This document shows positions 7,150 through 15,622 of a DNA stretch of 49,950 nt, one piece after another. Each line of letters opens with the position of its first letter. The stretch's first letter is position 1. The position numbers were made by a program, and so were the translations under genes. A model generated the notes under the pieces. The model had not been told where the DNA came from, did no database searches, and saw only the letters and a list, made by a program, of their open reading frames with translations. The stretch lies in assembly GCA_022509005.1 (NCBI GenBank), contig JAFLUC010000006.1:1-49950 (forward strand), in the 5' to 3' direction. The stretch comes from Oscillospiraceae bacterium. Its GTDB lineage: Bacteria; Bacillota; Clostridia; UBA1381.

Positions 7150-8283
7150 TTATCTGAATAAGTTTCTTAATATAGTCAGCAGAAAAAACCAGAAGCACCT
7201 CTTTGTTTTTAACTCTCCAGCATCACTTACGGTCCTGTCTGCAACGACATCGACCCGCCCAATGAACTCTTCTCCGCTGTAAATTTCAAGCTCGCCTATT
7301 TTTTCCCCTTCATTAAGCGGCATATATGTTTCATCCGGCAAGTTCACCTTGATATCAAACTTGTTCCCTCTATTTCCGTTTGTCGGAATATCAAAATCCG
7401 ACGCAGAAACAAGCCTGCATACCTCTTTGCCATCACTTGTAACATGTCTTATTATGTCGTTCTTTTTTATTGCTTTTATCATCCTGCATCCGGAAAAACC
7501 AGTTTCAAGCATTTCTTTATGCTCCGCCCAGTCATCCGGGTCATTGAGAGTCACCGCAATATAACGCATACCGTCACGTTCGGCTGCGCTTACCAGACAT
7601 CGACCGTCTGCCTTTGTATATCCGGTTTTTACTCCTATACAACCTTCAACCTCACCCAATAACCTGTTGTGATTTATGTACTCAATCGTTGCTTGGGTTC
7701 CGTCCGCCTTCGTATATGTCGCAGTATGGCTCCTTGTCGATACAACTTTGGCAAATTGCTCATTATTTAATGCATATTGCGTTATTTTAGCAAGATCCCG
7801 AGGTGTTGTATAATGCCCCTCCTCGTCAAGACCGTTGGGATTTTTAAACGAGGTGTTTTTCACACCTATTATCTTTGCCATGCTGTTCATCTCTTCAGCA
7901 AAGGCTTCCTTGCTTCCGCTTATATGATATGCAATCGCGACAGCAGCATCATTACCGGAATTAAGCATCAGTCCGTAACAGAGATCAAGCATTGAATACC
8001 GAGCGCCCTCCTCAAGGTATGCCGACGAGCCTTCCTCTAATACTGCCTCATGAGGGATCGTTACAATATCATCCGTTTCCGATTTTTCAAGCGCAACAAG
8101 CAATGTCATTATTTTTGTTGTACTCGCCATCGGCATTTGAGTATTTCCATTCTTTTCAAAAACAATCTCGCCCGTGATTGCATTCAAGAGACACGCGCCC
8201 TTTGCAGAGTCTGCCATTGCCGACGCCTTAATCCCGGAAAGCATCATAATAAGCGTAATGATGAATAAATATAATTTCCGCAT
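7150..8283 (-). CDS. dacF: D-alanyl-D-alanine carboxypeptidase, DacF/DacB-like (PBP5 family)
   Basis: Trims the terminal D-Ala from peptidoglycan stem peptides outside the membrane. The 377 residues begin with a signal peptide (YLFIITLIMMLSGIKASA), then the serine-peptidase S11 domain with Ser54-x-x-Lys57 (STTK), Ser109-Gly-Asn (SGN) and Lys219-Thr-Gly (KTGYT). A PBP5-type beta-rich C-terminal domain follows from about 270, and the protein ends in a basic, aromatic segment (CFWFFLLTILRNLFR), a likely amphipathic or membrane anchor. Next to rluB, as for sporulation-associated dacF of Bacillus, but a vegetative DacA role cannot be excluded because its promoter looks like sigma-A. Confidence 0.88.
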   Translation of the reverse strand: MRKLYLFIITLIMMLSGIKASAMADSAKGACLLNAITGEIVFEKNGNTQMPMASTTKIMTLLVALEKSETDDIVTIPHEAVLEEGSSAYLEEGARYSMLDLCYGLMLNSGNDAAVAIAYHISGSKEAFAEEMNSMAKIIGVKNTSFKNPNGLDEEGHYTTPRDLAKITQYALNNEQFAKVVSTRSHTATYTKADGTQATIEYINHNRLLGEVEGCIGVKTGYTKADGRCLVSAAERDGMRYIAVTLNDPDDWAEHKEMLETGFSGCRMIKAIKKNDIIRHVTSDGKEVCRLVSASDFDIPTNGNRGNKFDIKVNLPDETYMPLNEGEKIGELEIYSGEEFIGRVDVVADRTVSDAGELKTKRCFWFFLLTILRNLFR

Positions 8284-8322
8284 CTATATCACCCATTCGA
8301 TAATCAAATTGGTATATTTTAT

Positions 8323-8351
8323 ATTATACACCAACTCCCTGATTTATGCAA
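8323..8351 (-). promoter_or_regulatory. Promoter of the dacF-rluB operon
   Basis: On the - strand, TTGCAT (8351-8346), 17 bases and TATAAT (8328-8323). Its -35 box lies only seven bases from the -35 box of the divergent folC promoter. Confidence 0.75.
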
Positions 8352-8358
8352 GTGTTAA

Positions 8359-8387
8359 TTGACATCGCTATGTTTGTATGGTATAAT
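8359..8387 (+). promoter_or_regulatory. Promoter of the folC operon
   Basis: Perfect consensus: TTGACA (8359-8364), 17 bases, TATAAT (8382-8387). The start is near 8394. Confidence 0.85.
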
Positions 8388-8418
8388 ATTCAGAGTTAAA
8401 CATACGGGAGAAATCAAA

Positions 8419-9663
8419 ATGGACTATGAGGAAGCGAGACGCTATATACAAGGGCTTACCCCGCGCGGTATTAAGCCGGGACTTACGAACATAACACGGC
8501 TTTGCAGCGCTTTAAGAAATCCGGAGCGCGGACAAAACTTTATACATATCGCAGGAACAAATGGCAAAGGCTCGGTTGGGGCATTTCTCGGCTCAATCAT
8601 GAATGTCACCGGCATGAGTGTCGGAAGATTTGTTTCACCTGCTGTCGGTGATTATCTTGAAAGTTTCACGATCAACGGATCGCCTATACAAGCTACGCTT
8701 TATGCAAAATGTGCCGAAAAAGTTAAGCACGCGGCTGATATCCTCGAAGCGGACGGTATATTCCCTACCTCGTTTGAAGCGGAAACCGCTATTGCGTTCC
8801 TTGCATTCAAGGAATTATTGCCTGACTACGTACTGCTCGAATGCGGCATGGGCGGACGGCTTGATTCGACAAATATTATTGAATCACCATACTCGTCAAT
8901 TATAACCTCGATATCTCTTGATCACAAAAAATTTCTTGGTAATACCCTTGCTAAAATTGCCGCGGAAAAATGCGGTATTATAAAGGACAACTGTCCGATC
9001 ATAACCTGTAAGCAGCCGGATGAAATCATGGAAGTCATCGCCCGTAATGCTATAGAGCACGACTCACCGCTTTATATTGCAGATGATATAGAAAATATAT
9101 GCGCGTATCCAGATAAAACGATCTTCACGTTTGAAGGAAGAGAGTATGAAATAAATCTTTTGGGAACATATCAACCGCAGAATGCGGCTCTTGCAATAAA
9201 AGCCGCACAGGTTATAGGGATCTCCTATGGCAGTATTTTTGACGGACTAAAAAAAGCAAAATGGGAATACCGTTTTGAGCGTCTCGGAAAATATATTCTT
9301 GACGGAGCACATAACAAAGGCGCCGCGATTGCGCTTGCCGGGTCAATGAGTGAATACCTGAGCGGAAAAACCGCATTTATATGCGGTTGTTTTAAGGACA
9401 AGGATTATAAAAGAATTGTTGAAATAACTGCTCCGTATGCCGATACGGTTTACTGCATAAAGCCGCCGGGGGAGCGCGGACTAAATAGCGAGACACTTTG
9501 CGAAGAGTATAGAGCCGCAGGCGTTGTTAATACAGTTAACTCTGAGACCATGTCAGAGGCGGTTAAAGCGGTATCAGAAGCAAAGTATGACAATGTTGTT
9601 ATCTTCGGTTCGCTTTCGATCTTAGCCGAGGCAAAGCGCATAATAAAGAGGTTGGAAAACTAA
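8419..9663 (+). CDS. folC: Folylpolyglutamate synthase / dihydrofolate synthase
   Basis: Adds glutamate to dihydropteroate and to reduced folates (ATP-dependent Mur-ligase-like fold). 414 residues from the chosen ATG, which follows GGGAGA and sits 25 bases after the predicted transcript start; the open frame upstream begins inside the promoter, so a start there is impossible. Visible are HIAGTNGKGSVGAFL (P-loop), VLLECGMGGRLDSTN, SLDHKKFLG and DGAHNKGAAIAL in the C-terminal domain. Slightly shorter than typical FolC (about 430). The stop overlaps the start of the HD-domain gene by one base (TAATG), and folP follows, making a three-gene folate operon. Confidence 0.92.
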   Translation: MDYEEARRYIQGLTPRGIKPGLTNITRLCSALRNPERGQNFIHIAGTNGKGSVGAFLGSIMNVTGMSVGRFVSPAVGDYLESFTINGSPIQATLYAKCAEKVKHAADILEADGIFPTSFEAETAIAFLAFKELLPDYVLLECGMGGRLDSTNIIESPYSSIITSISLDHKKFLGNTLAKIAAEKCGIIKDNCPIITCKQPDEIMEVIARNAIEHDSPLYIADDIENICAYPDKTIFTFEGREYEINLLGTYQPQNAALAIKAAQVIGISYGSIFDGLKKAKWEYRFERLGKYILDGAHNKGAAIALAGSMSEYLSGKTAFICGCFKDKDYKRIVEITAPYADTVYCIKPPGERGLNSETLCEEYRAAGVVNTVNSETMSEAVKAVSEAKYDNVVIFGSLSILAEAKRIIKRLEN

Positions 9664-10127
9664 TGCAGAGATGTAATAAAATATATAATCATCCCATATA
9701 CCAAAAGCATATGGCACACATTGACGAGGCTGAGAGGGACAGAAAATTTTGTCTTCATAATCTTGAGCATTCGCTGGATGTTGCAAGAATTGGCTGGATA
9801 ATGATACTTGAAAAAGGTCTTGATATTGATAAAGAGCTTTTCTATACCGCCGCGCTGCTGCATGATGCGGGACGGTATACAGGTATTCCCCACAACGAAT
9901 CCGGCGCAATGCTTGCAGGCAAGCTCATGCCGCAGTGCGGCTTTTCGGATGAGGAAACAGAGCTTGTAACAAACGCAATACGCGAGCATCGGATAAACGA
10001 GAACAGCTCAGAATTTTCAAAAATACTTTACACAGCGGATAAAAAGTCGCGTATGTGCTTTAACTGTGCCGCGGCCGATGAATGCTACTGGGAGATGGAG
10101 AAAAGAAATTCAGATATAGAGGTATAG
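9663..10127 (+). CDS. HD-domain phosphohydrolase-like protein in folate operon
   Basis: A 154-residue HD-superfamily protein. Metal-binding residues are visible in HNLEHSLDVAR, ALLHDAGRY, REHR and YTADKKSR, the H...HD...H...D pattern. A cysteine cluster after the HD core (CFNCAAADEC) may bind a metal. It is translationally coupled to folC (TAATG) and lies one base before folP, so it most likely works in folate synthesis. Similar HD proteins occur with fol genes in Clostridia, but I know of no assigned reaction. Removal of phosphate from dihydroneopterin triphosphate or a related nucleotide is a guess from context. The HD fold itself is clear. Confidence 0.8.
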   Translation: MQRCNKIYNHPIYQKHMAHIDEAERDRKFCLHNLEHSLDVARIGWIMILEKGLDIDKELFYTAALLHDAGRYTGIPHNESGAMLAGKLMPQCGFSDEETELVTNAIREHRINENSSEFSKILYTADKKSRMCFNCAAADECYWEMEKRNSDIEV

Positions 10128-10128
10128 T

Positions 10129-10947
10129 ATGATTATAGGAAATAAACTCTTTGACGAAAATCGTACTCATATAATGGGCATTTTAAATGTGACGCCTGAT
10201 TCATTTTCCGACGGCGGAAAATGGAACAGCATAGACAGCGCACTGCGGCATACAGAGAGAATGATTAACGACGGCGCTGAAATTATCGATATCGGCGGCG
10301 AATCCACACGTCCGGGATATGTGATGATTTCCGACGAAGAAGAAATACGCCGTGTTGTTCCTGTAATAGAAGCCATAAAAAAAGAGTTTAATGTCCCCAT
10401 TTCTATTGACACCTATAAAAGCAACACAGTGCGCTCCGCAATTGAAGCAGGTGCTGATTTGGTAAACGATATATGGGGATTAAAGTGTGACTGCGAAATG
10501 GCACATACTGTGCGAGAGTTTAATGTCCCCGTCTGCATTATGCATAACCGCAAAAACACCGATTACACCGATTTTCTGAACGACGTTATTTCTGATTTAA
10601 AGGAAAGCATAGCAATAGCCAAATCCGCAGGAATCACAGACGATAAAATAATTCTTGACCCCGGTGTTGGATTTGCAAAAACGTATGAGCAGAATTTGCA
10701 AATTATAAACCATATGGAGCTTTTACACACACTCGGCTATCCCCTGCTGCTCGGTGCGTCTCGAAAATCAATGATAGGACTTGCGCTTGATTTGCCAAAA
10801 GACGAGCGCATAGAGGGCACAATTGCCACATCTGTTATCGCCTGCATGAAAGGCGCAATGTTTGTAAGAGTACACGACGTAAAAGAAAACCTCCGCGCGG
10901 TAAAAATGACGGAGGCGGTAATAAAAAGTGAGCTTGCAGGGTATTGA
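10129..10947 (+). CDS. folP: Dihydropteroate synthase
   Basis: Condenses p-aminobenzoate with dihydropterin pyrophosphate to dihydropteroate, the substrate of FolC. The 272-residue TIM barrel shows the signatures MGILNVTPDSFSDGG, IDIGGESTRPG, SIDTYKS, VNDIWG, ILDPGVGFAKT and LLGASRKSMIG. Length is normal. It starts one base after the stop of the HD gene, with AGAGGT as ribosome site, so translation is coupled. folE, folB and folK are not in this window. No good terminator directly follows. Confidence 0.95.
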   Translation: MIIGNKLFDENRTHIMGILNVTPDSFSDGGKWNSIDSALRHTERMINDGAEIIDIGGESTRPGYVMISDEEEIRRVVPVIEAIKKEFNVPISIDTYKSNTVRSAIEAGADLVNDIWGLKCDCEMAHTVREFNVPVCIMHNRKNTDYTDFLNDVISDLKESIAIAKSAGITDDKIILDPGVGFAKTYEQNLQIINHMELLHTLGYPLLLGASRKSMIGLALDLPKDERIEGTIATSVIACMKGAMFVRVHDVKENLRAVKMTEAVIKSELAGY

Positions 10948-11047
10948 CCCCGCCATTTCTCCTTAAATAAAATCATATAATCGTAAGACAATAAATTGCA
11001 ACACCATACTCCCTGGCCAGATTATACACCAATAAAAGTATAGACAA

Positions 11048-11089
11048 AAAGTAGGCACTTCTTTGTGTCTACTTTGATGCACCTACTTT
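11048..11089 (-). terminator. Hairpin at the end of the TPR fragment
   Basis: AAAGTAGG and CCTACTTT (11048-11055, 11082-11089) enclose a 26-base loop. On the - strand a TTTTTG run follows. The right arm overlaps the stop codon of the TPR fragment. Confidence 0.5.
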
Positions 11090-11313
11090 AATTGTTTTTC
11101 TGTTTTAGCGATCCACTCCTTTACCGCTTGTGTATGATGATGATTTTCTCCAAATTGATTTTTTAAAATCATAAATGCTTTTCGAAAATAATCCAGTGCT
11201 TCAGAATAACCTCTCTTGTTATAATATACTACTCCTATATTATTATATACCATAGCAGTATTCATGTGCTCTTTACCCAGTGATCTTTTATTAATAACTA
11301 TTAAATCTTTCAA
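11083..11313 (-). pseudogene. Remnant of a tetratricopeptide-repeat protein
   Basis: A 77-codon stretch encodes one complete TPR motif and part of a second (MNTAMVYNNIGVVYYNKRGY, then SEALDYFRKAFMILKNQFGE). The pattern LGKEHMNTA...GENHHHTQA is that of kinesin-light-chain-type TPR proteins, which normally have many units. Here the frame is closed by a TAA five codons before the TTG that could serve as start, there is no ribosome site, and no N-terminal domain exists. I read it as the 3' remnant of a longer gene. The promoter of the next gene (11317-11345) now occupies the place where its 5' part would be. Confidence 0.6.
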
Positions 11314-11316
11314 ATG

Positions 11317-11345
11317 TTGACTTACTTAAAAACATGTGCTATAAT
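11317..11345 (+). promoter_or_regulatory. Promoter of the stalk-domain exoprotein gene
   Basis: TTGACT (11317-11322), 17 bases and TATAAT (11340-11345). Confidence 0.75.
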
Positions 11346-11378
11346 TATACTATACAACAAAAGGAGGCAAATTTAATT

Positions 11379-12620
11379 ATGTTAAAACAAAAGCTTATTG
11401 CAATAGGGTTAATTACTGTTATGATTCCATTATGCGTTAATGCTGCAGACAGCGTGAATATAGAGCTTAACGGCGAAAAGATGCAGCTTGAACAGGAGCC
11501 GTTTATTAATGACGGCAATACACTCGTGCCAATGCGCGCAATATTTGAGGCATTGGGCGCTGAGGTAGAATGGGACGGTACAGAAAGGAAAATTTATTCG
11601 AGAAAAAATGACAGCATGATTGAGCTTAAGATAGATTCACATGAAATGTATGTGTATCCGAATATTCTCATGAGTAGCCGTGATACGGTTACTCTTGAAA
11701 AAGCACCGGTTATAGTTGATGATTTTACATATGTTCCGCTGCGCGCGGTTGCAGAGGCATTTGATGCCGTTGTTGACTGGAACGGCGATACAAGAACTGT
11801 TTCAATCACAACTGCCCAAGAGCCCGAGGATGCGACCGAAAACCCGGCAGAACCTACAGCAGAGCCTACTGAAACACCAATAGAATCCTCGCCGGAGCCG
11901 ACAGAGGCTGCCGCAGAACCTGTTGAGGTTGCAGACGAAACATCCGCATATAAAAAAATGTATGAAGGAACTGGATACGTGTTTGAAAGAAATATTCCCG
12001 TGCTTACCTGTGACTTTGAAGAAGACGCATGCGGGTTTGAGGAATCTCAGCACTGCGCATGGGGCAAGGACAGCAGCGGAAACGGGGTACTGTATGTGCA
12101 GAAGGAGACCCGAGAACAAGAAACGCATAGCGAAACAGAATTAAAATTGCCGTATCTCAGCAATTATGCTGAAGATGAGATTATTGATATATCATTCGAT
12201 ATGTATTGTCCGCCTTCAAACGGAGGCTCAGCATTTACAGTCCTGGGAAACAATGAGTTCAGCATCGTTACAATTAATGTAACGGGAAATAGTAAAAAAC
12301 TGAGTGCTATCCGCAGCCAGGATTATAAACTGGAGGGTATTAACGCGATGGATTATTTCAGCAATAATACACAGGGAAACGCGGAGGATATTAATATTGA
12401 AAACGGCGCGCATGTTAATGTGCTGCTAAATCCCTACGGTTCAAAATTAACAGTTACAATTACAAGTAAATCCGGAAATGCGGAGCCGATTGTTGTAAGT
12501 GAATTTATCGATCGGGGCACGAGACTGTTGGGCTTTAAGATTACAGCCGATTATTACAGCAATGTAAAACCGGTGATTGTTGATAATATTGTTACAAATA
12601 TAGTGAAAAAGGCTGAATAA
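11379..12620 (+). CDS. Secreted stalk-domain protein with C-terminal beta-sandwich-like region
   Basis: A 413-residue exported protein; start chosen at the ATG after AGGAGG, since the longer frame begins in the promoter. Signal peptide MLKQKLIAIGLITVMIPLCV ends at VNAA-DS. Residues about 25-145 are the copper-amine-oxidase-N-like stalk domain (NTLVPMRAIFEALGAEVEWD and FTYVPLRAVAEAFDAVVDWN). A Pro/Thr/Glu linker follows (about 150-190), then roughly 220 residues with alternating hydrophobic strands (LTCDFEEDACGFEES, IIDISFDMYC, VNVLLNPYGSKLTVTI) that resemble a carbohydrate-binding or LamG-like sandwich; this last point is inference. No SLH or sortase signal is seen. Expressed from its own promoter and terminator. 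Confidence 0.78.
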   Translation: MLKQKLIAIGLITVMIPLCVNAADSVNIELNGEKMQLEQEPFINDGNTLVPMRAIFEALGAEVEWDGTERKIYSRKNDSMIELKIDSHEMYVYPNILMSSRDTVTLEKAPVIVDDFTYVPLRAVAEAFDAVVDWNGDTRTVSITTAQEPEDATENPAEPTAEPTETPIESSPEPTEAAAEPVEVADETSAYKKMYEGTGYVFERNIPVLTCDFEEDACGFEESQHCAWGKDSSGNGVLYVQKETREQETHSETELKLPYLSNYAEDEIIDISFDMYCPPSNGGSAFTVLGNNEFSIVTINVTGNSKKLSAIRSQDYKLEGINAMDYFSNNTQGNAEDINIENGAHVNVLLNPYGSKLTVTITSKSGNAEPIVVSEFIDRGTRLLGFKITADYYSNVKPVIVDNIVTNIVKKAE

Positions 12621-12630
12621 AGTCCATACA

Positions 12631-12660
12631 AAGAAACAGCGCAGATGCGCTGTTTCTTTT
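12631..12660. terminator. Bidirectional terminator
   Basis: A perfect 12-base-pair stem (12631-12642 with 12647-12658) has an AGAT loop, flanked by TTTT on the + side and a matching run on the other. It separates the convergent exoprotein gene and mnmA, and its end overlaps the mnmA stop. Confidence 0.85.
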
Positions 12661-13723
12661 AGCAAATCGTTCCGCCGCCTACCACGGTTTCGCCGTCGTA
12701 TAATACGACAGCCTGTCCCTTTGTTATGGCGCGCTGCGGCTCATCAAATTCAACATGGATTTTATTCTCAGCCGTCTGCCATACAGTTGCTGGCTTTGCC
12801 GACTGGCTGTATCGGATTTTTGCCTCCACTCGTATAGCCGCGTCAAGTTTATCCGTTGTTATGAGGTTTATATCCTCCGCGTCAAGACCGCGCGCGAACA
12901 AATCATTATTATCGCCTAAAATTACAGTGTTTTTCTCCGGGCATATACTGCATACATACATCGGTTTGGGCAGTGCGAGACCCAGCCCTTTGCGCTGTCC
13001 GATCGTGTATCGGATAAGCCCCTTATGTCGTCCCAGCACATTGCCGTCAACATCGACAAAATTGCCGTTCGGATAGCTTTTTCCCGCGTATCTTTCAATA
13101 AATGCCGCATAATCGCCGTCCGGAACAAAACAGATATCCTGACTGTCATGCTTCTTCGCATTTATAAAGCCCTGCGCCTGCGCAATTTCGCGGACCTCGC
13201 TCTTTGCAAGTCCGCCAAGCGGCAGAATTGTGTGACGCAGCTGCTCCTGAGTCATGGAATACAGAACGTAGCTCTGATCCTTTGTATTGTCAAGCCCTTT
13301 TTTCAGAATAAATCTGCCGTTTACAGACTCAATCCGCGCGTAATGACCTGTCACTACGTAATCGCAATCAAGCTCATAGGCACGCTCTAAAAGCCGCTTG
13401 AACTTGATGTATCTGTTACAGTCGATACACGGATTAGGTGTTTGGCAATGCTCGTACGCAGAAATAAACCTGTCTATTACCTGTGACTTGAAATCATCGG
13501 AGAAATTAAACGTATAATGCTCTATCCCCAATCGTCTTGCAACACTTTTGGCATCCTCAACATCGGATAAAGAGCAGCAGCTCTTTTCTTTTATTCCCGC
13601 GTCCTCATTATTAAAAAGACGCAGTGTTACGCCCATTATGTCGTAACCTCTCTCCTTCATAATATAAGCGGCGACGGAGCTGTCAACTCCGCCGCTCATA
13701 GCTATAATCGCTCTGTTATTCAT
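12659..13723 (-). CDS. mnmA: tRNA-specific 2-thiouridylase
   Basis: Makes 2-thiouridine at wobble position 34 of tRNA Lys/Glu/Gln using ATP and a sulfur relay. The 354 residues show the PP-loop SGGVDSSVAAY (10-20), NPCIDCN (Cys99 and Cys102) and the second catalytic cysteine, Cys198, in SQDICFVPD, then a C-terminal beta-barrel. All catalytic residues are present and length is typical. The start overlaps the end of nadA by eight bases, so it is translated from a nadA-mnmA message. A partner cysteine desulfurase is not nearby. Confidence 0.95.
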   Translation of the reverse strand: MNNRAIIAMSGGVDSSVAAYIMKERGYDIMGVTLRLFNNEDAGIKEKSCCSLSDVEDAKSVARRLGIEHYTFNFSDDFKSQVIDRFISAYEHCQTPNPCIDCNRYIKFKRLLERAYELDCDYVVTGHYARIESVNGRFILKKGLDNTKDQSYVLYSMTQEQLRHTILPLGGLAKSEVREIAQAQGFINAKKHDSQDICFVPDGDYAAFIERYAGKSYPNGNFVDVDGNVLGRHKGLIRYTIGQRKGLGLALPKPMYVCSICPEKNTVILGDNNDLFARGLDAEDINLITTDKLDAAIRVEAKIRYSQSAKPATVWQTAENKIHVEFDEPQRAITKGQAVVLYDGETVVGGGTIC

Positions 13724-14636
13724 GGTTAAGCCTTATCATCTCATCAATGCACTTCTTCGCATCAGCTATAGTCTGTTCGTCAAGAATTATTTCCTCTCCG
13801 CCCTTGCCTCTTACGCAGTTGTATACGTCAACAAGCGTTGTAAGCTTCATGTTCTTGCATACAAGTCCAGCCGACAGCGGGTAGAAATTCTTATCTGGGA
13901 ATTCATACTGCAAATGCTCCGCAATGCTCAGCTCCGTGCCGATTATAAACTCCGTATCCTCTGAATTTCTCGCAAAATCCATAATTTCCGAGGTTGAGCC
14001 GACAAAATCAGCCTTCTCCACAACGTCCGGCGTACACTCAGGATGAACAAGTACCTTGCAGCCCAGATGTCTTTCTCTTGCAAGATCGACATCACGCGGA
14101 TTTACCGCCGCATGGATCGGGCATCCGCCGCTTAAAAGCTTGATATTCTTATCAGGACACTGCGCGGCAACATACGCTCCGAGATTGCAGTCCGGGATAA
14201 AGAGTATGTTTTTATTTTCGATATTATTTACAATCTGTACCGCAGATGACGATGTAACGCAAACATCACATATTGTTTTGAGTGCCGCGGTTGTGTTAAC
14301 ATATGCAACGATTGTATAATCCTTATATCTCGGCTTTAGCTGCTCGATAAGCTCTTTATCCATCATATCTGCCATGGCGCAGCCTGCCTCCGGGTGTGAG
14401 ATAAGCACCTTCTTTTCAGGTGAAAGAATCTTGCAGGTTTCAGCCATGAACCGTACTCCACACATGAGAACAGTCTTATTCGGCACGCTCTGCGCCTTTA
14501 CACTGAGCGCATATGAATCGCCCGTAAAATCAGCAATCTCTAATATCTCATGAGCCTGATAGCTGTGCGCGAGTATGCATATATCATTTTCCTTTTTTAA
14601 TCTCAGAATTTCCTTTTGTATGTCATTTATCTTCAT
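13716..14636 (-). CDS. nadA: Quinolinate synthase A
   Basis: A [4Fe-4S] enzyme that condenses iminoaspartate with dihydroxyacetone phosphate to quinolinate in NAD synthesis. About 306 residues; I start at MKINDIQKE because TGGAG lies seven bases upstream, whereas the ATG five codons earlier would overlap the recR end without a site. Cluster cysteines expected in LMCGVRFMAET, HPECTPDVV and NCVRGKGGEEI are all present, as are ILAHSYQAHEI and VGSTSEI. nadB and nadC, its usual partners, are absent here. The gene sits between recR and mnmA with overlaps on both sides. Confidence 0.93.
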   Translation of the reverse strand: MKINDIQKEILRLKKENDICILAHSYQAHEILEIADFTGDSYALSVKAQSVPNKTVLMCGVRFMAETCKILSPEKKVLISHPEAGCAMADMMDKELIEQLKPRYKDYTIVAYVNTTAALKTICDVCVTSSSAVQIVNNIENKNILFIPDCNLGAYVAAQCPDKNIKLLSGGCPIHAAVNPRDVDLARERHLGCKVLVHPECTPDVVEKADFVGSTSEIMDFARNSEDTEFIIGTELSIAEHLQYEFPDKNFYPLSAGLVCKNMKLTTLVDVYNCVRGKGGEEIILDEQTIADAKKCIDEMIRLNHE

Positions 14637-14647
14637 GTTAAACTCCA

Positions 14648-15247
14648 TCAATTCATAAGCTGTCTGCTTTCCAGTGCCTTAATAATGGTGATCTTATCGG
14701 CATATTCTATATCCGATCCGATCGGTATACCGTGTGCTATGCGCGTTACACGTACATCAAACGGCAAAAGCAGCTTTGAAATATATACAGCCGTTGCAGT
14801 TCCGTTTACTGTCGGATTAGTTGCAAGAATTATTTCCGAAACTTCACCGTCAGCAAGCCTTAATAACAACTCATTTATCTTTATATCATCCGGGCCTATG
14901 CCATCCATAGGCGAAAGCGCGCCGTGAAGCACGTGGTACAGTCCGTTATATTCATGCGTGTTTTCTATTGCTGAAACGTCCTCAGGTCCTTCTACAACGC
15001 AAATCACCGATTTATCGCGCTTGGGTGATGAGCATACTGAGCATACACTTTCATCTGTAAGGTTTTGACAGCATTCGCAAAGACGTACATTCTTTTTCGC
15101 CTTAATGATAGTGCCTGCCATATCCTCGGCATCCTTCTCGCTCATGTTTTCAAGCATATAAAACGCAATGCGTTCCGCGCTTTTATGGCCTATACCCGGA
15201 AGTCTTTCAAATTTTTCGATGAGCTCATCAATTACTGCTGAATACAT
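14648..15247 (-). CDS. recR: Recombination protein RecR
   Basis: Works with RecO (and RecF) to load RecA on gapped DNA. The 199 residues contain an HhH motif (LPGIGHKSAERIAFYML), the four-cysteine zinc site (CECCQNLTDESVCSVC), and a Toprim domain (ICVVEGPEDVSAIE, then YHVLHGALSPMDGIGP). Length is typical. The start codon touches the stop of the YbaB gene, giving the standard dnaX-ybaB-recR order. Confidence 0.96.
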   Translation of the reverse strand: MYSAVIDELIEKFERLPGIGHKSAERIAFYMLENMSEKDAEDMAGTIIKAKKNVRLCECCQNLTDESVCSVCSSPKRDKSVICVVEGPEDVSAIENTHEYNGLYHVLHGALSPMDGIGPDDIKINELLLRLADGEVSEIILATNPTVNGTATAVYISKLLLPFDVRVTRIAHGIPIGSDIEYADKITIIKALESRQLMN

Positions 15248-15597
15248 CAGAATAATCCCGGAATATTCATTCCGCCAGTGATCGCGCCCATCTTCTCAGA
15301 CATCATATCATCAGCCTTGCCTATACCCTCGTTAACAGCGGCCATGATAAGATCCTCAAGAGTTTCAACGTCCTCAGGATCAACAGCGTCAGGATCAATC
15401 TTGATTGAAAGAAGCTCTTTTCTTCCGTTCACAACAACCTTAACAGCGCCGCCGCCGGCTGCCGCTTCAACCTCCTGCTCCTCTGTTTCCTTCTGAACGC
15501 GCTCCATTTCCTCCTGCATCTTCTGAGCCTGCTTGATAACGCTGTTCATATTCTGCTTCTGGTTCATTCCGGCTCCTTTAAAACCTTTATATGCCAT
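15247..15597 (-). CDS. YbaB/EbfC family nucleoid-associated protein
   Basis: A small DNA-binding protein of 116 residues. The N-terminal third is a Gln/Glu/Lys-rich helix (MNQKQNMNSVIKQAQKMQEE), then VEAAAGGGAVKVVVNGRKEL and a helical end DLIMAAVNEGIGKADDMMSE, the classic YbaB pattern. AGGAGG lies before the ATG. Located between dnaX and recR as in most bacteria. It is thought to coat DNA, but the physiological role is not firmly known. Confidence 0.93.
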   Translation of the reverse strand: MAYKGFKGAGMNQKQNMNSVIKQAQKMQEEMERVQKETEEQEVEAAAGGGAVKVVVNGRKELLSIKIDPDAVDPEDVETLEDLIMAAVNEGIGKADDMMSEKMGAITGGMNIPGLF

Positions 15598-15622
15598 AAT
15601 AATCCTCCATATTAATTATTTA

